This document shows, piece after piece, positions 10,500 to 21,959 of a stretch of DNA of 64,000 nt. The notes below the pieces were generated by a model that worked only from the letters and a program-made list of their open reading frames with translations, made no database searches and was not told the DNA's origin. The stretch is from Blumeriella jaapii (Eukaryota > Ascomycota > Leotiomycetes > Helotiales > Drepanopezizaceae), in contig VWND01000069.1 of NCBI GenBank assembly GCA_009599575.1, positions 930,001 to 994,000 of the forward strand. Reading direction: 5' to 3'. Positions within the stretch are counted from its first letter, which is position 1. Each line of letters starts with the position of its first letter. The position numbers and the translations under genes were made by a program.

Positions 10500-12130
10500 T
10501 TTTTAATATATTATTTAAATATTTGGACGCAATTTTATTTTATTTAATTTTTTTAAAAAATACAAAAACCTTTTTGATAGCTTTCCTATTAAAAACGATT
10601 TTTTTTATATTAAAAACTTTTAATTTGCAATTTTAAAAAACATTTATTTATTTAATTTAAACTTTACCAACATTTTTATTAATATTATAGACAACGACGC
10701 TTTTCGGTTTTTTATACGAGGCCGTATATTTTTTTTTGGCTTTTTTGGTGCATTTTTATTTAGTGGCGCTAATATTACCGATTTTATCGAAAAATATAAA
10801 AAAACTTATAAGGATTTCGGAATTTTTAAAACTAAAATATTCGATAAACTTTTTCGCTATTATAATTCAATTATTAAAGATATTATTGTGTCGATAAATA
10901 AATAGAAAGCTATTAAGGCTCGAAATTGGCGTAAGCTAGTTAAAGTTTTGAAATCGGAATTTCGAAACTATAATCGTTAGCAAATTCGCGATATTATCGC
11001 TTTTTTCAAACAGTTTGTTATAATAATTCGTTAAGTTAAAAAATTCAAAGCTTATTGTCGTATTTATACGAAGGTTTTTAACGTTTTCGTTAATAAAAAG
11101 ATCTTAAGCGAGATTAAGCAGAAAAAATTGTTTTTATTTGACTTTTCAATTAGCATTCGCAATAAAATTATTAAGCATTTTAAAATTAATAAATAAGATT
11201 TTAAAACCTTCGATTAATATTTCAAATTTATAAAATTCGTTTTTAAACAAAATTAAAACGAACGTATTATCGAAATTATAAATCAAAAGAAATCTCTTTT
11301 TTTTATTTATAAAAAAAACGTAGAAGCTTTAGTATAAGAATATGCCCAGCTATTAAAAATTACCGAAATCGCTAAAAAACAATTAATTATTACATTATTT
11401 GATCGTTCTGCAAAACTTATTGGTTTGGAAAAGCTTAATAAAAATATCGAAACTTTTGTATCAAAATTTACCGATATTAAAATTCAAAAATTGCAAAGTA
11501 AAATCGAAAGTTTTATATAATAGCAAAAGAAACTTTTGTATATTAATTTAAATAATAAAAACGATTAAAATAGCTTTTATAATAATTATTTTTCTTAAAA
11601 TGCGCGAAGCGATTAGCTTCGCTAAGCTATCGTAAAAATAATGGCTGCCCAATAGCAATTTTTTTATATTAGCGATCAGAATCAGCGAAACATTAATTAT
11701 AATAACGATTATTAAAGGAAAAAAGGAAACCAACGCGAAAATCAAAATCGCGGCTATTAAAATAATAAAAGTAATTATTAAAATAAATCCCGTGGCTTAA
11801 AATGCGGATTTTGTAATAATCAAGAAATTTACTGCGAAAAACTTTATATTCGTTTTAAATGCAAAGTATTTAATTTCTGTATAAATAATAATATTTGCTA
11901 TATTAATAAGTACGGAGCGATTTGCTTCGGACCGATAAAAGCAGAAATAAGCTTTTTTAACAAAGCTAAAAATCAGAGCTGATTAAATATTATTCGTTTA
12001 AAAATAAAAAGTACGAAATAGAACGATTGCTTAAAAAACAGAAAAAATGCAAAAACGATTTTTATTAATAAAAGAAAAAACATTTCGAAAAGCGTATTAA
12101 TCAAAAAGAAAACTTTTATTTTAAGCGTAA
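10500..12130 (+). pseudogene. C gag remnant with Cys-rich end
   Basis: The N-terminal part reads FSGANITDFIEKYKKTYKDF near 10762-10820, then LFRYYNSIIKDIIVSINK, matching the retrotransposon Gag motif (F.G.NVT.FLE.Y). The next 900 bp are basic and helical. The C-terminal end has Cys codons at 11803, 11812, 11833, 11860, 11878, 11896 and 11923, and a Tyr at 11911 that may have been His. This looks like a zinc-binding, nucleic-acid-binding end of Gag, but the spacing is not a simple CCHC knuckle. Frames break at many stops. Confidence 0.7.
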
Positions 12131-12830
12131 ATAAAATTCAAATGTATAAATAAAAAATAAATGCATATATTGCTAATACAATTATCGCGCCTGCAAATAT
12201 TATAGCTATATAATTAAGCCAGCGAATTATAAGAAAGCAAAATGTTTTTGTTTTATTCGTTAAATTAATTAATATAAAAAAAAACGTCAGAATCGAAAGG
12301 AAAAAAGATTTTGGAATTCGAAAAAAAACCGATAAAATTATTAGAAAAACGCTTATAATAAAAAAAATTAACGACGATATAAAAGATATCGATACCGATA
12401 TTTCGGTTTAAATTATTTAAAAAATACCAGCTTTTAAACGCTTATTATTAATGCGAAGCGAAAAATAAATCGATAAATATATTAGCTTCGAAGCCGTTGA
12501 CGAAATTATTAAAAAAATTATAAAACAAAAGATTAAATTAAAATTCAGCGATCTATTTAGCACAAAAAAGAAATTCGACAAAATTATTAATAAACAAATT
12601 TTTATATTAAAAAAAAACGAAAAGATTAAAATTATTCGAAAAAAAAAACGATTTTAAATTGAAAAAAAACTAAAAAGAAATTTACAATACCGCAGTTAAT
12701 TTAGCCGATAAAAAGAAATTTTCGGGAAAAATCAGCTTCTTAATTTTTGTTATAAAAACCCAGAAGTCAAAACGACGAAACTGCTTTTATACGGCTATAA
12801 AAGTATTAAAAATAAAAATAATATTTAAAA
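12131..12830 (+). other. C gag to protease linker
   Basis: Low-complexity A-rich sequence with short Lys- and Asn-rich frames and no motif I recognise. It is probably the decayed Gag to Pol junction. Confidence 0.4.
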
Positions 12831-13100
12831 AAAGTACGACCGCCTTTGTTTTATTCGATAATAGAGCCGAAATTAATTGCATAAACCAAAAAACGGCCGA
12901 AGCTAATAGTATTCCGATTATTACCGATAAACGAATAATTTATACGATCGTTAATAAAAATATTATTAAGTTTAATAGAATTGTACGGAATATAAAAGTC
13001 GATGTTAAAAGAATTATTATTTATAAAAACATTTTAATAATAAAAAAATACTTTTATTTTATTATTTTTGAAATGTTTTAGATTTTGAAAAGTTTCGTCA
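12831..13100 (+). pseudogene. C aspartic protease remnant
   Basis: The frame reads TTAFVLFDNRAEINCINQKT. D-N-R-A at 12857-12868 stands where retropepsins have D-S-G-A; Ser to Asn and Gly to Arg both fit G-to-A changes. EINCI and a following SIPIITDKR agree with the family. No second flap or helix motif could be placed. Positions 13101-13780 form the strongly decayed protease to RT linker. Confidence 0.7.
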
Positions 13101-13779
13101 GTTTTAAATACACCGAGAACGGCCAAATAAAAGCTTTTTTTTGAAACTGAAACCGATTTTTTTAAAACTAAATTACCGTCGCCGGCGATAAAATCTTTTT
13201 AATCGACGTTTTATCGGAAAACGAATAGCCGGCTTTGGTTTTAAAACAAACGCTGAGCTATAATAAAACTTGGAAAATATTTAGCTAAAAGTATTTACGT
13301 CGCTAATCGAAATAGCACCGCGAATAAAATTAGTTAATATTAACATTTTTGATTATTAATTCGGAAATAAAAGTTTCGAAGATTTCGTTTTTGTATTAAA
13401 CAAATCCGATTTATATATTTTATTTTTTTGTATTAATATCAGCATTTTTTACAAGCGCAAAGCTGATAAAATACGATTCGTGAATTTTAATAAATCCGTT
13501 GGGAATATTTCCGGAAAAATAAACAATTGATTCGAAAAAAACGAAATAATAAAATTATTTTAATTAATTATTAGCAAATTTAAAAAACTAATTACCGGCC
13601 GATTTTCCAGCTTATTATTTAACAGCCGATTTATAAAAAAACGATTTGATAATTTAGCAATCGAAATTTAATTTTTGCTAAAAAAAAAAAAAATATTATA
13701 TAAAATTTTGCGTAATTGCGAAAAACCTATAATTTTCGATTTTACCGAAATAAGCCAATTTAAATTTAACGTTACGCTT

Positions 13780-14350
13780 TATATCGATATTAAAACCGTG
13801 TTTTACGAAGCCTGGCAAAAAAAAACCTTTTCAGTTTTTAAAGCTTTTTAGAATAAAATAATCGAAATGCTAAAAAAACGAATTAAGCAAAAAATCTTCG
13901 AATTTTGCTACGGCTTATATAAAAACAAATAGTTTATTATTACGAAAAAAAAAAAGCATTTACAGATTTATTATTACAGTCGTCGAAATAAATAAAATAA
14001 CGATACGAAACGCTAATATGCCATCCAACGTCGATTAATTTTTAAACGAATTCGCAAAATTAATAATCGTTTTTTTTTTCGATTTGTTTTCCGGCTACGA
14101 TTATTTAATGCTTAATTTACGATTTCGAAATATAACGGCAATTCAAATTCCAATCGGTTTATTACGCATAACGAAAGTATTTATAAAAGCTATTAATTTA
14201 ATCGCTTAATTCGTAAAAATAATATATAAGATTTTTATAATTTGCATTTTTAATATTGCTTTTTTTTATATTAACGACGTTGAAATAAAAAGCCCCAGAT
14301 TATATTAATAATAAAAAAATACTTTTTAAAATTCGACGCTATATAATAAA
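13780..14350 (+). pseudogene. C reverse transcriptase remnant
   Basis: After KKRIKQKIFEFCYGLYKNK (about 13874-13930) a frameshift occurs in a poly-A run near 13950. Then come NKITIRNANMPSNVD, IIVFFFDLFSGYDYLML, ITAIQIPIGLLRITKVF and the catalytic box YINDV at 14268-14282 (family YLDDV). The first catalytic Asp is kept in FFDLFSGYD. Downstream, to about 14740, the connection domain is recognisable only in pieces, for example FKNDFLSALSLM. Confidence 0.85.
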
Positions 14351-14739
14351 ATATATTTAAAACATCGATAAAATTATAGTCTGCTTCGAAAAAGCCAAAG
14401 CTATTATTAGCCTTCGATTAAAATTTTGCATATTCGAAATAAATATCGTTAATTATATGACTGATAACGCTGGCCGCTATTTTTAACAAAAAAAAATTAA
14501 AAAGATTTGCGAATAAAAAAGGTATGAAAATATTATTAAAGCCAAAGCTTTTATTAGCGTTATGATTTATTACCGTAATTAAATCAAATTTTTTTTTTAA
14601 AAAACTGCATTTATTTACGCGACGATAAAAAAAGAAATCGATTTCGTTTGAAAAAAAAAACAAAGCAAAATTATAAAAGTTTTTAAAAACGACTTTTTAT
14701 CGGCTTTATCGCTTATGCGGATCGATTATAATTTAAACG

Positions 14740-15135
14740 CGGAAAAAATTATTTTGATTATCGACGCCAGTATTTTCGGTTAGGAAGCGGTATTGCAATA
14801 AATCGACGAAAATAAAAAACGATACTTTTTACGATTCGAAAGCGGCCTATGGTTTTTCGCTAAAACACGCTACGATATTATTAAACGAAAATATCGAGGC
14901 GCTTTTAAAGCAATAAAAAAAATGAAAAGCGAATTATACGGCGTATATTTTATTTTGAAAATAAACGCAAAAATCTTTATCGATTAATTAAATGAAAGGG
15001 CTAGTGATTTACTAAAAGCGCTCGTTATTAATTAAATAGCCTGGATGCGATTTATAAATTTCGAAATTAAATATATTAAAAAAACAATTAATACAGCGGC
15101 AAACGGCTTTTTTAAACGAAAACGCTTTTATCCGT
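14740..15135 (+). pseudogene. C RNase H remnant
   Basis: The segment reads ILIIDASIFG, stop, EAVLQ, then RYFLRFESGLWFFAKTRYDI and IKRKYRGAFKAIKKMKSELYG, ending INTAANGFFKRKRF. This gives the catalytic Asp (14763-14765), the E...Y.....E region and the AADGLSRR end of Ty3 RNase H, here ANGFFKR. Only a few stops are present, so it is among the better-preserved parts of C. Positions 15136-15500 are the linker to integrase, containing two short similar runs of GTTATCGGCTGGCACCGCGA type at about 15245 and 15310. Confidence 0.85.
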
Positions 15136-15499
15136 CTGATTTCGCTAAATAAAGCGAATAAAATATTAACGAATAAATCGCTAACGAAATCGGCTGCTTT
15201 GTTATTTGCGTTTTAGGTTTTATAGAGCCGAAATTATTCGCGTTGTTATCGGCTGGCACCGCGAATAAAAAATATTAATTTTCGGGCCGAAAAAGCATTC
15301 GCGTTATTATATCGGCTGGCATCGCGAATGGATTTGACCGAAAACGATCGGAATAAGCCGATTAACGACGAAAATAAATTTTTAATCGATAATTACAAAA
15401 TCGAAGATTTTTATTTAATCGTATATTATTTAATTATTTTATTTAAACTATTTAGCGTATTAAACTATTAATTTAAATTATTTAAAAACTAAGCTTTCG

Positions 15500-16730
15500 A
15501 TTATATTTTAGCCGACAGAAAGCTGTATAAAATAAAAAATAATATATATCAAAAACGGCTAATAATAAATAATAAAATCGATAAGTTTTAAATTATAAAA
15601 AAAGCTTACGAAAAAGTATTTTATAAAAGAGCTGAAGCTATTTATTATCGAATTAAAAATGATTTTTAATAAAAAAAGTGTTTCGAAAATTGCAAAGCTT
15701 TTATTAAAAACTGCATTTTTTATTAAAAACAAAAGCTTGGCCGAAAAAAGAATTTATTATATCCGACGTAGTTTTTTAAAATCTGAGAAAAAGTTAATTT
15801 CGATATTATACGCGTATCGATTACCGACCGCGAATATATATTTTTCGTATTAGCTATCGACGATTTGTTTATTTGAAACGCTATTTTCGAAATTATAACG
15901 ATTTTTTTTAAAAAACGTTATATATCGATACGGTTTGTTTAGCAAATTAAACGTCGATAATAAATCCGAAAACAAAAGCGTTATCGAAACTTTTATAAAA
16001 AAATACGGGATTTAGCGTATTTAAATTTTAATTTATAATTCGAAAAGCAACGGATCCGTTAAACGAAATTATAAAAATATTTTCGACGGCTTTTTAAAAG
16101 CTATTCGAAAGGATTATAAGCGTTGGTCGCGGAAATTTTCGAGAATGCTTTTTGCTATGCGTATATATATATACGTTTTTATTAAAATAACTTTATTTTT
16201 TATTTAATACGATAAAAATGTTCGATTGCTTTTGGAAATAAAATAGCTTGTATAAAAGTTTTATAACGTGGTTAAAATGAAAACGAAAGCAGATTTATTA
16301 GCAATAAAGTTTAAACAGCTAAATTACCGCGATATAAATATAAAAAAAATGATTTTAAAAAAAAATATATAAAAAAGCAATTAAAAAAATCTAGGATAGA
16401 ACTAAAGTTTTAAAAAAAACGTTAATTAGAAAAAGAGATTTGGTTTTGATTTACGACGTTTAGCGCGCTATTAACAAATCGGCCGATATTAAACTTAATT
16501 ATAAATGGCTCGGATTTTACGAAATATACGAGGCCGAATTAAATAAAAGTTATTATAAACTTACGGAATTCGATAAAACAAAATTGAAAAAAACGTTCGT
16601 CGCTAACCGGTTGAAACGATTTTATAAAAAAAATCAATAAGTTTATTTTTTAAATTCTGATTTAAACAGCGATTCCGATTTCAGCGAATCCGACGACGAT
16701 TTCGACTAAAGCGATTATATTTCTAAAAAA
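15500..16730 (+). pseudogene. C integrase remnant and C-terminal tail
   Basis: The zinc-binding module reads AYEKVFYKRAEAIYYRIK and then NCKAFIKNCIFYYK: both His are Tyr and one Cys is Tyr, each explained by one C-to-T or G-to-A change. The core reads NFDIIRV (first Asp kept, about 15800) and FVLAIDDLF. In another frame comes IKKYGI and then IYNSKSNGSVKRNY near 16030-16070, where the catalytic Glu is Lys. The tail (about 16270-16720) contains KMKTKADLLAIKFKQLNYRD and a final Asp/Ser-rich stretch. No chromodomain was recognised. Confidence 0.8.
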
Positions 16731-17367
16731 TTTTTTTTTTTTGAAAAAGTTTGAAAACAACCGAACGATGATTTCGCTGCTGAAAATAGAATTTAAATCG
16801 TAATTTTATTTATAACCGAAAAAGAAAAATATATATATAAAACTGTTTATTAATTATTTTATTGTTTTTTATTATTTATTGTTTTTTTTTTATTATATAT
16901 TGTTTTATTATTTTTGTTTTGCTTTGCTTATATATAATTTAATTGTTTTGTTTTATATATACTGTTTATTTTTAAGACTTTTTTTTATATTATTTAGAAT
17001 ATTTATTATATTTTGCTTTATTTAATTGTACTTTTATTTATCAAAACAAAAGCTTTGTACAGGTTTGAGCCGCATATTTAATATATTTATATTATTCGTA
17101 TATTTTACGAAAACTATTTTTTATGCATTTTATTATTTGCTACTTTCTGTATTATTTATTTTTTTCGTTGTTTTAAACGGATACTTATTTAAATAGCTAT
17201 AATTTATTAAAAAAATAGCATACGGATTTTCGTGATTTTTAAATATAAATATTTTACAATTCTCGTACTTTTATTTTTTTATTTTTTAATAAATATAATA
17301 TATTTTTTTAATTAATAAACTTATCGATATTATATCGTTTTTTAAATAAAGCGTTGTTAAATCTGGC
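16731..17367. other. AT-rich stretch between C and F
   Basis: Very AT-rich sequence with long T runs and TATA-like words, no open frame and no motif. It should contain the 3' end of C and the start of F, but I could not find either border. Confidence 0.4.
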
Positions 17368-20300
17368 AAATTTATTTTTAATTTACTTTGGAACGAAACT
17401 ATTATACGCAATTTTTTCGAATTTAAGCAAATATATAATGCCGTTATTTTAAATTAATAAGCAGTTTTCGTAAAAATATTTATAAAATAATTCGATATAA
17501 TAAATAAAAACGTTAACGAATTTTTATTTAATTACGAAAGATTTATTAAAACTGAATTCGTTCGCAAAAGCTTTAATTACGACAAATTTCTGCTAAATTA
17601 CGATAACGCTTTAAAAGTTTTCGCCGAAGCAAAAAAAACTCGAAATAAAAAAAAAAAAGTAACAGACCGAATTTTACGCTTTTTGCTAAATCAACGAAAA
17701 AAAAATATTTAAAAATACGTTTTTAGCAAAATTACCGGTATTATTTTATTTCGGCATTTCGCTTGCTTTTTCGAAATTATTACTTTTACGAAAAAAAAAT
17801 TCTGAATATTAAACGCTTATATTTTCAAAACGCAAGCTTTAAAAACCAATAATTTAAAAGCCCGCAGATTCACAAATCTTTTTACAACTGTTTGCAAATT
17901 AATCGACGACGTTATGCAATCGTTAAAAAAATTTGTAATCGGCTGCGAAATCTTAAGTTTGATTTTTTTTAAAGCAAAAAATTAAGCGTCGCTAAATACG
18001 GCATTTTTATACCGAAAAAAAAAACGATATTATTCCGATATTTTAAATTTACGACGACGAAAAAAACGAAAAAGCTAATATTATTTTCGTTTAATTCGAA
18101 CAAACATACGCGGTAGCAATTAATATTTTTAAAACAGCTAAAACAATTCGGCGACTTTTATTTTTAATTATCGAAAACGAATCCGAAAACGAAATTAAAA
18201 GCGTAATAGCAAATAACCGTTTATTCGAATATAAAAAACTTATTATATTTATAAAAACGATTCCGAAAAAAATAAAAATAAAAAACGTAAAAAAGCGCGC
18301 CGATATTTTCGAAATTTTTTTTATTCGAAAAAAAAAATTATTCGCGTCGTTAGCAAAAAAGGCACCGCGAATAAAAACAGCCGGAAATCGACGCCGAGCT
18401 ACAGTTTTTAAGCTAATTAATAAAAAACGCGACGATTTCATAAAATTAAATTTAAAAAACTTCGGTATTTCGAAAGAAAAAGATTTAAACGATTTTAAAT
18501 TTGATTTTTCGAAATTAAATACGCAAATACTAAAAACGTTTGCTGCGTTTAAAAACGTCGTATTATTATCGCTAATATTTTAGATTTTAATAAAAATATT
18601 TAAAATTTCGATTATTATACGATTCGACCGAAAAAGCTTAAAAAAAAATATCGAAATTATCGCGAAAAAAATCGCATAAAAAATATAAAATTAAATTATT
18701 TTATTTAAAACTTTCGCTTTCGACGACGTTACGATTCAGAAGTTTTATTTCGATACTTTTATATAAAAATCAAATAAATCCGTCAGCTTTTTTCTTTTTG
18801 TTTCGAACGAAAACTAAATTAAACTTTTTTCGGAAAATTGCAAATATAATACGCCGAAACAAATAAAAAAGACTTTTGAAAACGGTAATCCGTTTTTATT
18901 CGAGCTTTTTTTCGTTAAAAAACCTCGATTTTTTAATTTCGTTTTTACGAATAATATTAACGCTAAAAAAAAACGGCAAGTTTTGCTATTTTTATATACG
19001 TTATTACGCGGCGTATTACGATTTGATTATAAAAAAAATCGATATTATCGGCTTTGCTAATCGATTCGCTATTATTAAAAATTCGGATTACGACGTATTC
19101 GAAATTAATTTTAATAATTAATTTATATTTCGACGAAAAACTGCGAGAATTATTAAAACGCGTATTAAAGCTTATTTGGGCTACGCAAATTTCAAAGCAG
19201 ATTTTAAAGCTTTTAACGCAATTATAAAATTCGATTAAAATAAAAAAAAATAAAAGCAACGAGTATTTTTAAAAGCCGATTTTTTTAGCTTTTCGATCGA
19301 AAGTATATTTTAAAATCTATTTGAATTAAATTGCGAATTCGTTAATTACGTAAAGTTTTACAACGGAAAAAATAAATTATTGCTGCATTTTATAAAAAAA
19401 AAAATAGTTATATATAAATATTATTTCCGACTAATTAAAATCCAAAAAGCGTTTACAGCTTTTTTCGCTAATATGCTTTATAATTTTATTTAATAAGCTT
19501 TTAAAATACACCCCGGTTTTTACTTCGCTGCTTTGATTATTCGAAACTTTGGAAATTATTGCTTCGTAATATATTCTGATATTCCGATCGCTTTAAGCTT
19601 CGTTAATTCCGACCGTATTATAATTATAAAATTCGATATCGCCGATTTTTAAAAAAAAAAAAAAATCGAAAATTTTACCGACGTTATTTTCGATTATTAC
19701 GTTTTGCTTATATTCGCATATAATTCGAAAATAATCGAAGCTTATTTGCAATTATATTACGACGCCAAGTTGATTAAAACCATTTAAAAAAGCCCAGTTT
19801 CGTTGTATTTCAGCGCGTTTAAAACAGTGGCTTTAGCTATTTTATCGGATTACAAAACCGAAAGCTACGGAATAAAAAATAAAATAACTTTTATTAGCTT
19901 TTCGATTAAGCAAAAGGTTTTCGTTAAATTCAGGATTCAAAAAACCGACGGCGCGATATTAATTTATTCGAATAATTATACGGCGTAAAAATATAAAAAT
20001 TATTTCGAAAACGACGCTTCGATAAACAATCTGATATTATTTGTATTGCGGCGTAAGCAATTATAATATTTTCGATAGTTTCGATTGCAAACGATTATTT
20101 TCGAACTATTTCGTAAAATAGTTTTTTTTACAAGCTTCGGAGCTTTTTTAAAAGTATTCGTCGGTAAACAACCGTAATCCGATTTATTAGTTTTACGCGA
20201 AGCAAAAGCGTTAATCGGTTTTAATTACGACGAACTAATCGATTATTTTTACGATTTTAACACAAAACTTTTCAGCGCTTTTTGCAAAGCGTAGGATTAC

Positions 20301-20510
20301 GTTCAGAAATTAAAATTTATTATTTACAAAAAAAAGTCGTAAAAAGCATTCGTCGCGGCGATATTTAATGATATTATCGACGAAAAAATTATTAAAACGT
20401 TCGTAAATCTAAACGATATTTCGATTGATATTTTATCGAGCTATTTTTCAAAAAAACGAAATAAATAAAATAATTTAAACGATAAGCGAAACGCTATTTT
20501 TCCGCAAAAG
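17368..20510 (+). pseudogene. F: unrecognised decayed coding region, first part
   Basis: I do not recognise this product. Three blocks read in three plus frames: 17368-18064 (KFIFNLLWNETIIRNFFEF), then 18065-18870, which is rich in Glu, Lys and Arg (ENESENEIKSVIANNRLFEY) and looks disordered, then 18876-20510 (KFCYFYIRYYAAYYDLIIKK; SPVSLYFSAFKTVALAILSD; SDLLVLREAKALIGFNYDEL). The third block keeps one frame for about 540 codons with few stops, so it was a long real protein. It is interrupted at 20510 by the D/B1 insertion and continues in frame at 33808. A second partial copy at 34238-34641 shows that F was repeated. It could be a third ORF of element C, a DNA transposon gene or a duplicated host gene. 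Confidence 0.6.
20506..20510. repeat. Target-site duplication of the D/B1 unit, left
   Basis: AAAAG ends exactly where TGTGACGG of D begins and recurs at 33803-33807 after the last base of B1. The F reading frame is continuous when the unit and one AAAAG are removed. Confidence 0.75.
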
Positions 20511-20666
20511 TGTGACGGCCCGGTAATCACCCGGGCTTTCCGAGTAAGGGTGAATCGCTTTACCATTCGGCCAACCGACCCAATGCCGAAACAAAAGGTA
20601 CAAGAATAGACTGACAGTCTATTCGCGATTGCATATTATATATGTGGTTCCAGCAGAACCGTAACA
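20511..20666 (-). repeat. D LTR (156 bp)
   Basis: It starts TGTGACGGCCCGG and ends ACCGTAACA, the same terminal pattern as the B LTR (TGTCACA to CGTAACA), but the interior is different. It holds an inverted repeat AATCACCCGGG near its left end and is not RIP-mutated. Confidence 0.65.
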
Positions 20667-20677
20667 CTACCCCCCTT
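20667..20677 (-). other. D polypurine tract
   Basis: CTACCCCCCTT on the plus strand is AAGGGGGGTAG in the direction of the element, directly before its 3' LTR. It matches the position and form of the B2 tract at 57592-57606. Confidence 0.6.
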
Positions 20678-20935
20678 ATAAGAATGGATTCGTCCCCGAA
20701 TCACTTTTAAAGCGGAAGCGTCTTAAACAAATATAGTTAATATAATCCATCGTTTTCCGTGTCAGGGATAAAGCAACACGCCTCGCTTCCATTACTAAAA
20801 ATAATAATTAGTCATCTTTTAGGCAAAGGAAATCTCAGATTCTAAGGGATTTAGATCACGTGTCCTCGCCTATGCCTCGCACAGATCTCAGAAATTACGT
20901 CATCAGGTTAGTCTATTCTTCTGTATGTCACAGCT

Positions 20936-21214
20936 AGCTTGAGGGTGATCGAAATGATATGGACCAAAAGGTACGCATGTAAATTAAAAGAAAAACACCG
21001 AGCTAGAATGCTCGGGGTCGCGAACTTTATGTACAATGGGTTGCGCTTATGGGTCACGTGACTTAACGCGAGGCCTAATAGCCGAGATGGTCCGTGCCCA
21101 AACCTTAATCCAACACTATCAGCATTTATACTACTGGCAACCATACCACTGGCAGCTATACTACTGGCAGCTATACCATTGGCAATTACCACTAGCCAGG
21201 CCAGAGTCGTAATA
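20936..21214 (-). repeat. B1 3' LTR with 15-bp tandem repeats
   Basis: It starts TGTCACAGCTAGC and ends GTCGTAATA. Four tandem units of the type ATACCACTGGCARCC lie at about 21128-21190, against about two in B2, which explains why B1 LTRs are longer (279 and 289 bp against 244). This copy is the outer edge of B1 and is far less RIP-mutated than 33514-33802 in the TGTCACAGC part. Confidence 0.88.
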
Positions 21215-21560
21215 TTATTTTCCTTTTCCGAAAAACTGCGTTTTCGCAGTTGCAATTATAAGTCTATCGTTTTCCAATTCAGTGTAATTCTTCCTGCCTT
21301 CGTTGTAAGCTTGCAATTATACGAAGAATGTTCGTAAAAAGCTTTTAGCGGTGAGGTGCGATCGGTGGAATATTTAAAAAATATAAAAAGCCGTTATAAC
21401 GTTAAAACAAAAGTATTATTCGAAATTTTTATTAGCGCTTTTTTAATTAATCTGGTATTGCAATATTTTTTTATGCAACTTCGAATTTATTATTTTTTCG
21501 ATTTTTTATTTCGTTTATTTAAAAAGTAGTTGAATAAAGGCTGGTTCGGGACGGCGTTGG
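21215..21560 (-). pseudogene. B1 chromodomain, end of pol
   Basis: This corresponds to B2 57592-57930. The purine tract of B2 (CTACCCCCC...) is here TTATTTTCC, so both the tract and the stop codon it carries are mutated. Decayed chromodomain pieces are recognisable only by comparison with B2. Positions 21561-21960 form the integrase to chromodomain linker, with no extra motif. Confidence 0.65.
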
Positions 21561-21959
21561 CCAGGTAAAGGGTTGCTAATATGCTTTCGGAGCGAATATA
21601 AGTGAAAAATTAAATAAATTGATCAGTCTGCGAAAAAGTCAAGCTTTTAATTTTTTTTTATTTTATCGACGATTTTGATTAGGCCGTACTATTTATCTGA
21701 AAGCTTCCGGAAAAGTCGGTCGAGCTTTTAATTTTTAGTATTTATTAATACTTCGTCGCTTATATTTCAATTTATTGGTCGTTTGTATAAGTTAGCGAAG
21801 CGTTTTATTTTAATTTATTATTGCGTAATAAACGATTGCGCGTATTTTATAATTTTTTTAGTTCGAAAAGCCAGGTGCAAAGCTTCGTCGCGGTTAAGCT
21901 TTTCGATGGCCGAGCGAAAAAAACGAAAGTTGTTTATATCCTAGAATATACGAGCCTCG

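Larger units (their letters stand above)
10461..17060 (+). mobile_element. C: decayed Ty3-type retrotransposon, LTRs not found
   Basis: Gag, protease, RT, RNase H and integrase follow each other in Ty3 order on the plus strand over about 6.6 kb. The RT type (FFFDLFSGYDYLML, then FYINDVEIKSP) is unlike that of A, B and E. It matches a Ty3 lineage I know from Aspergillus-like fungi and has no visible chromodomain. Both ends are uncertain because I cannot find a pair of LTRs. RIP decay is very heavy, which suggests that it is older than A and B. Confidence 0.8.
20511..20935 (-). mobile_element. D: 3'-end fragment of another Ty3-like element
   Basis: This 425-bp piece is visibly GC-richer and almost free of RIP. 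Positions 20511-20666 behave as a minus-strand LTR (TGTGACGG to CCGTAACA on the plus strand). Next come CTACCCCCC, a purine tract in minus orientation, and about 260 bp that may be the end of a pol frame or an untranslated region. It ends abruptly where the B1 LTR starts at 20936. No second D LTR is in the window. Confidence 0.65.

Noticed and set aside
15240..15330. Two similar GTTATCGGCTGGCA-type runs as a CRISPR-like or regulatory repeat
   Set aside because: Only two units inside the RNase H to integrase linker of C, without regular spacing; most likely a small tandem duplication in coding sequence.
18091..18441. Open minus-strand frame of 116 codons with membrane-like stretches
   Set aside because: It is antisense to the charged part of F. 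Poly-A sense codons (Lys, Glu) give Phe and Leu on the other strand, which mimics membrane segments.
20908..21255. Open minus-strand frame over the B LTR, also at 33511-33780, 57303-57632 and 63463-63687
   Set aside because: It is the same LTR sequence four times; the frame encodes the 15-bp repeats as Ala-Ser-Gly-Met units. Conservation follows from the LTR itself and there is no independent sign of coding.
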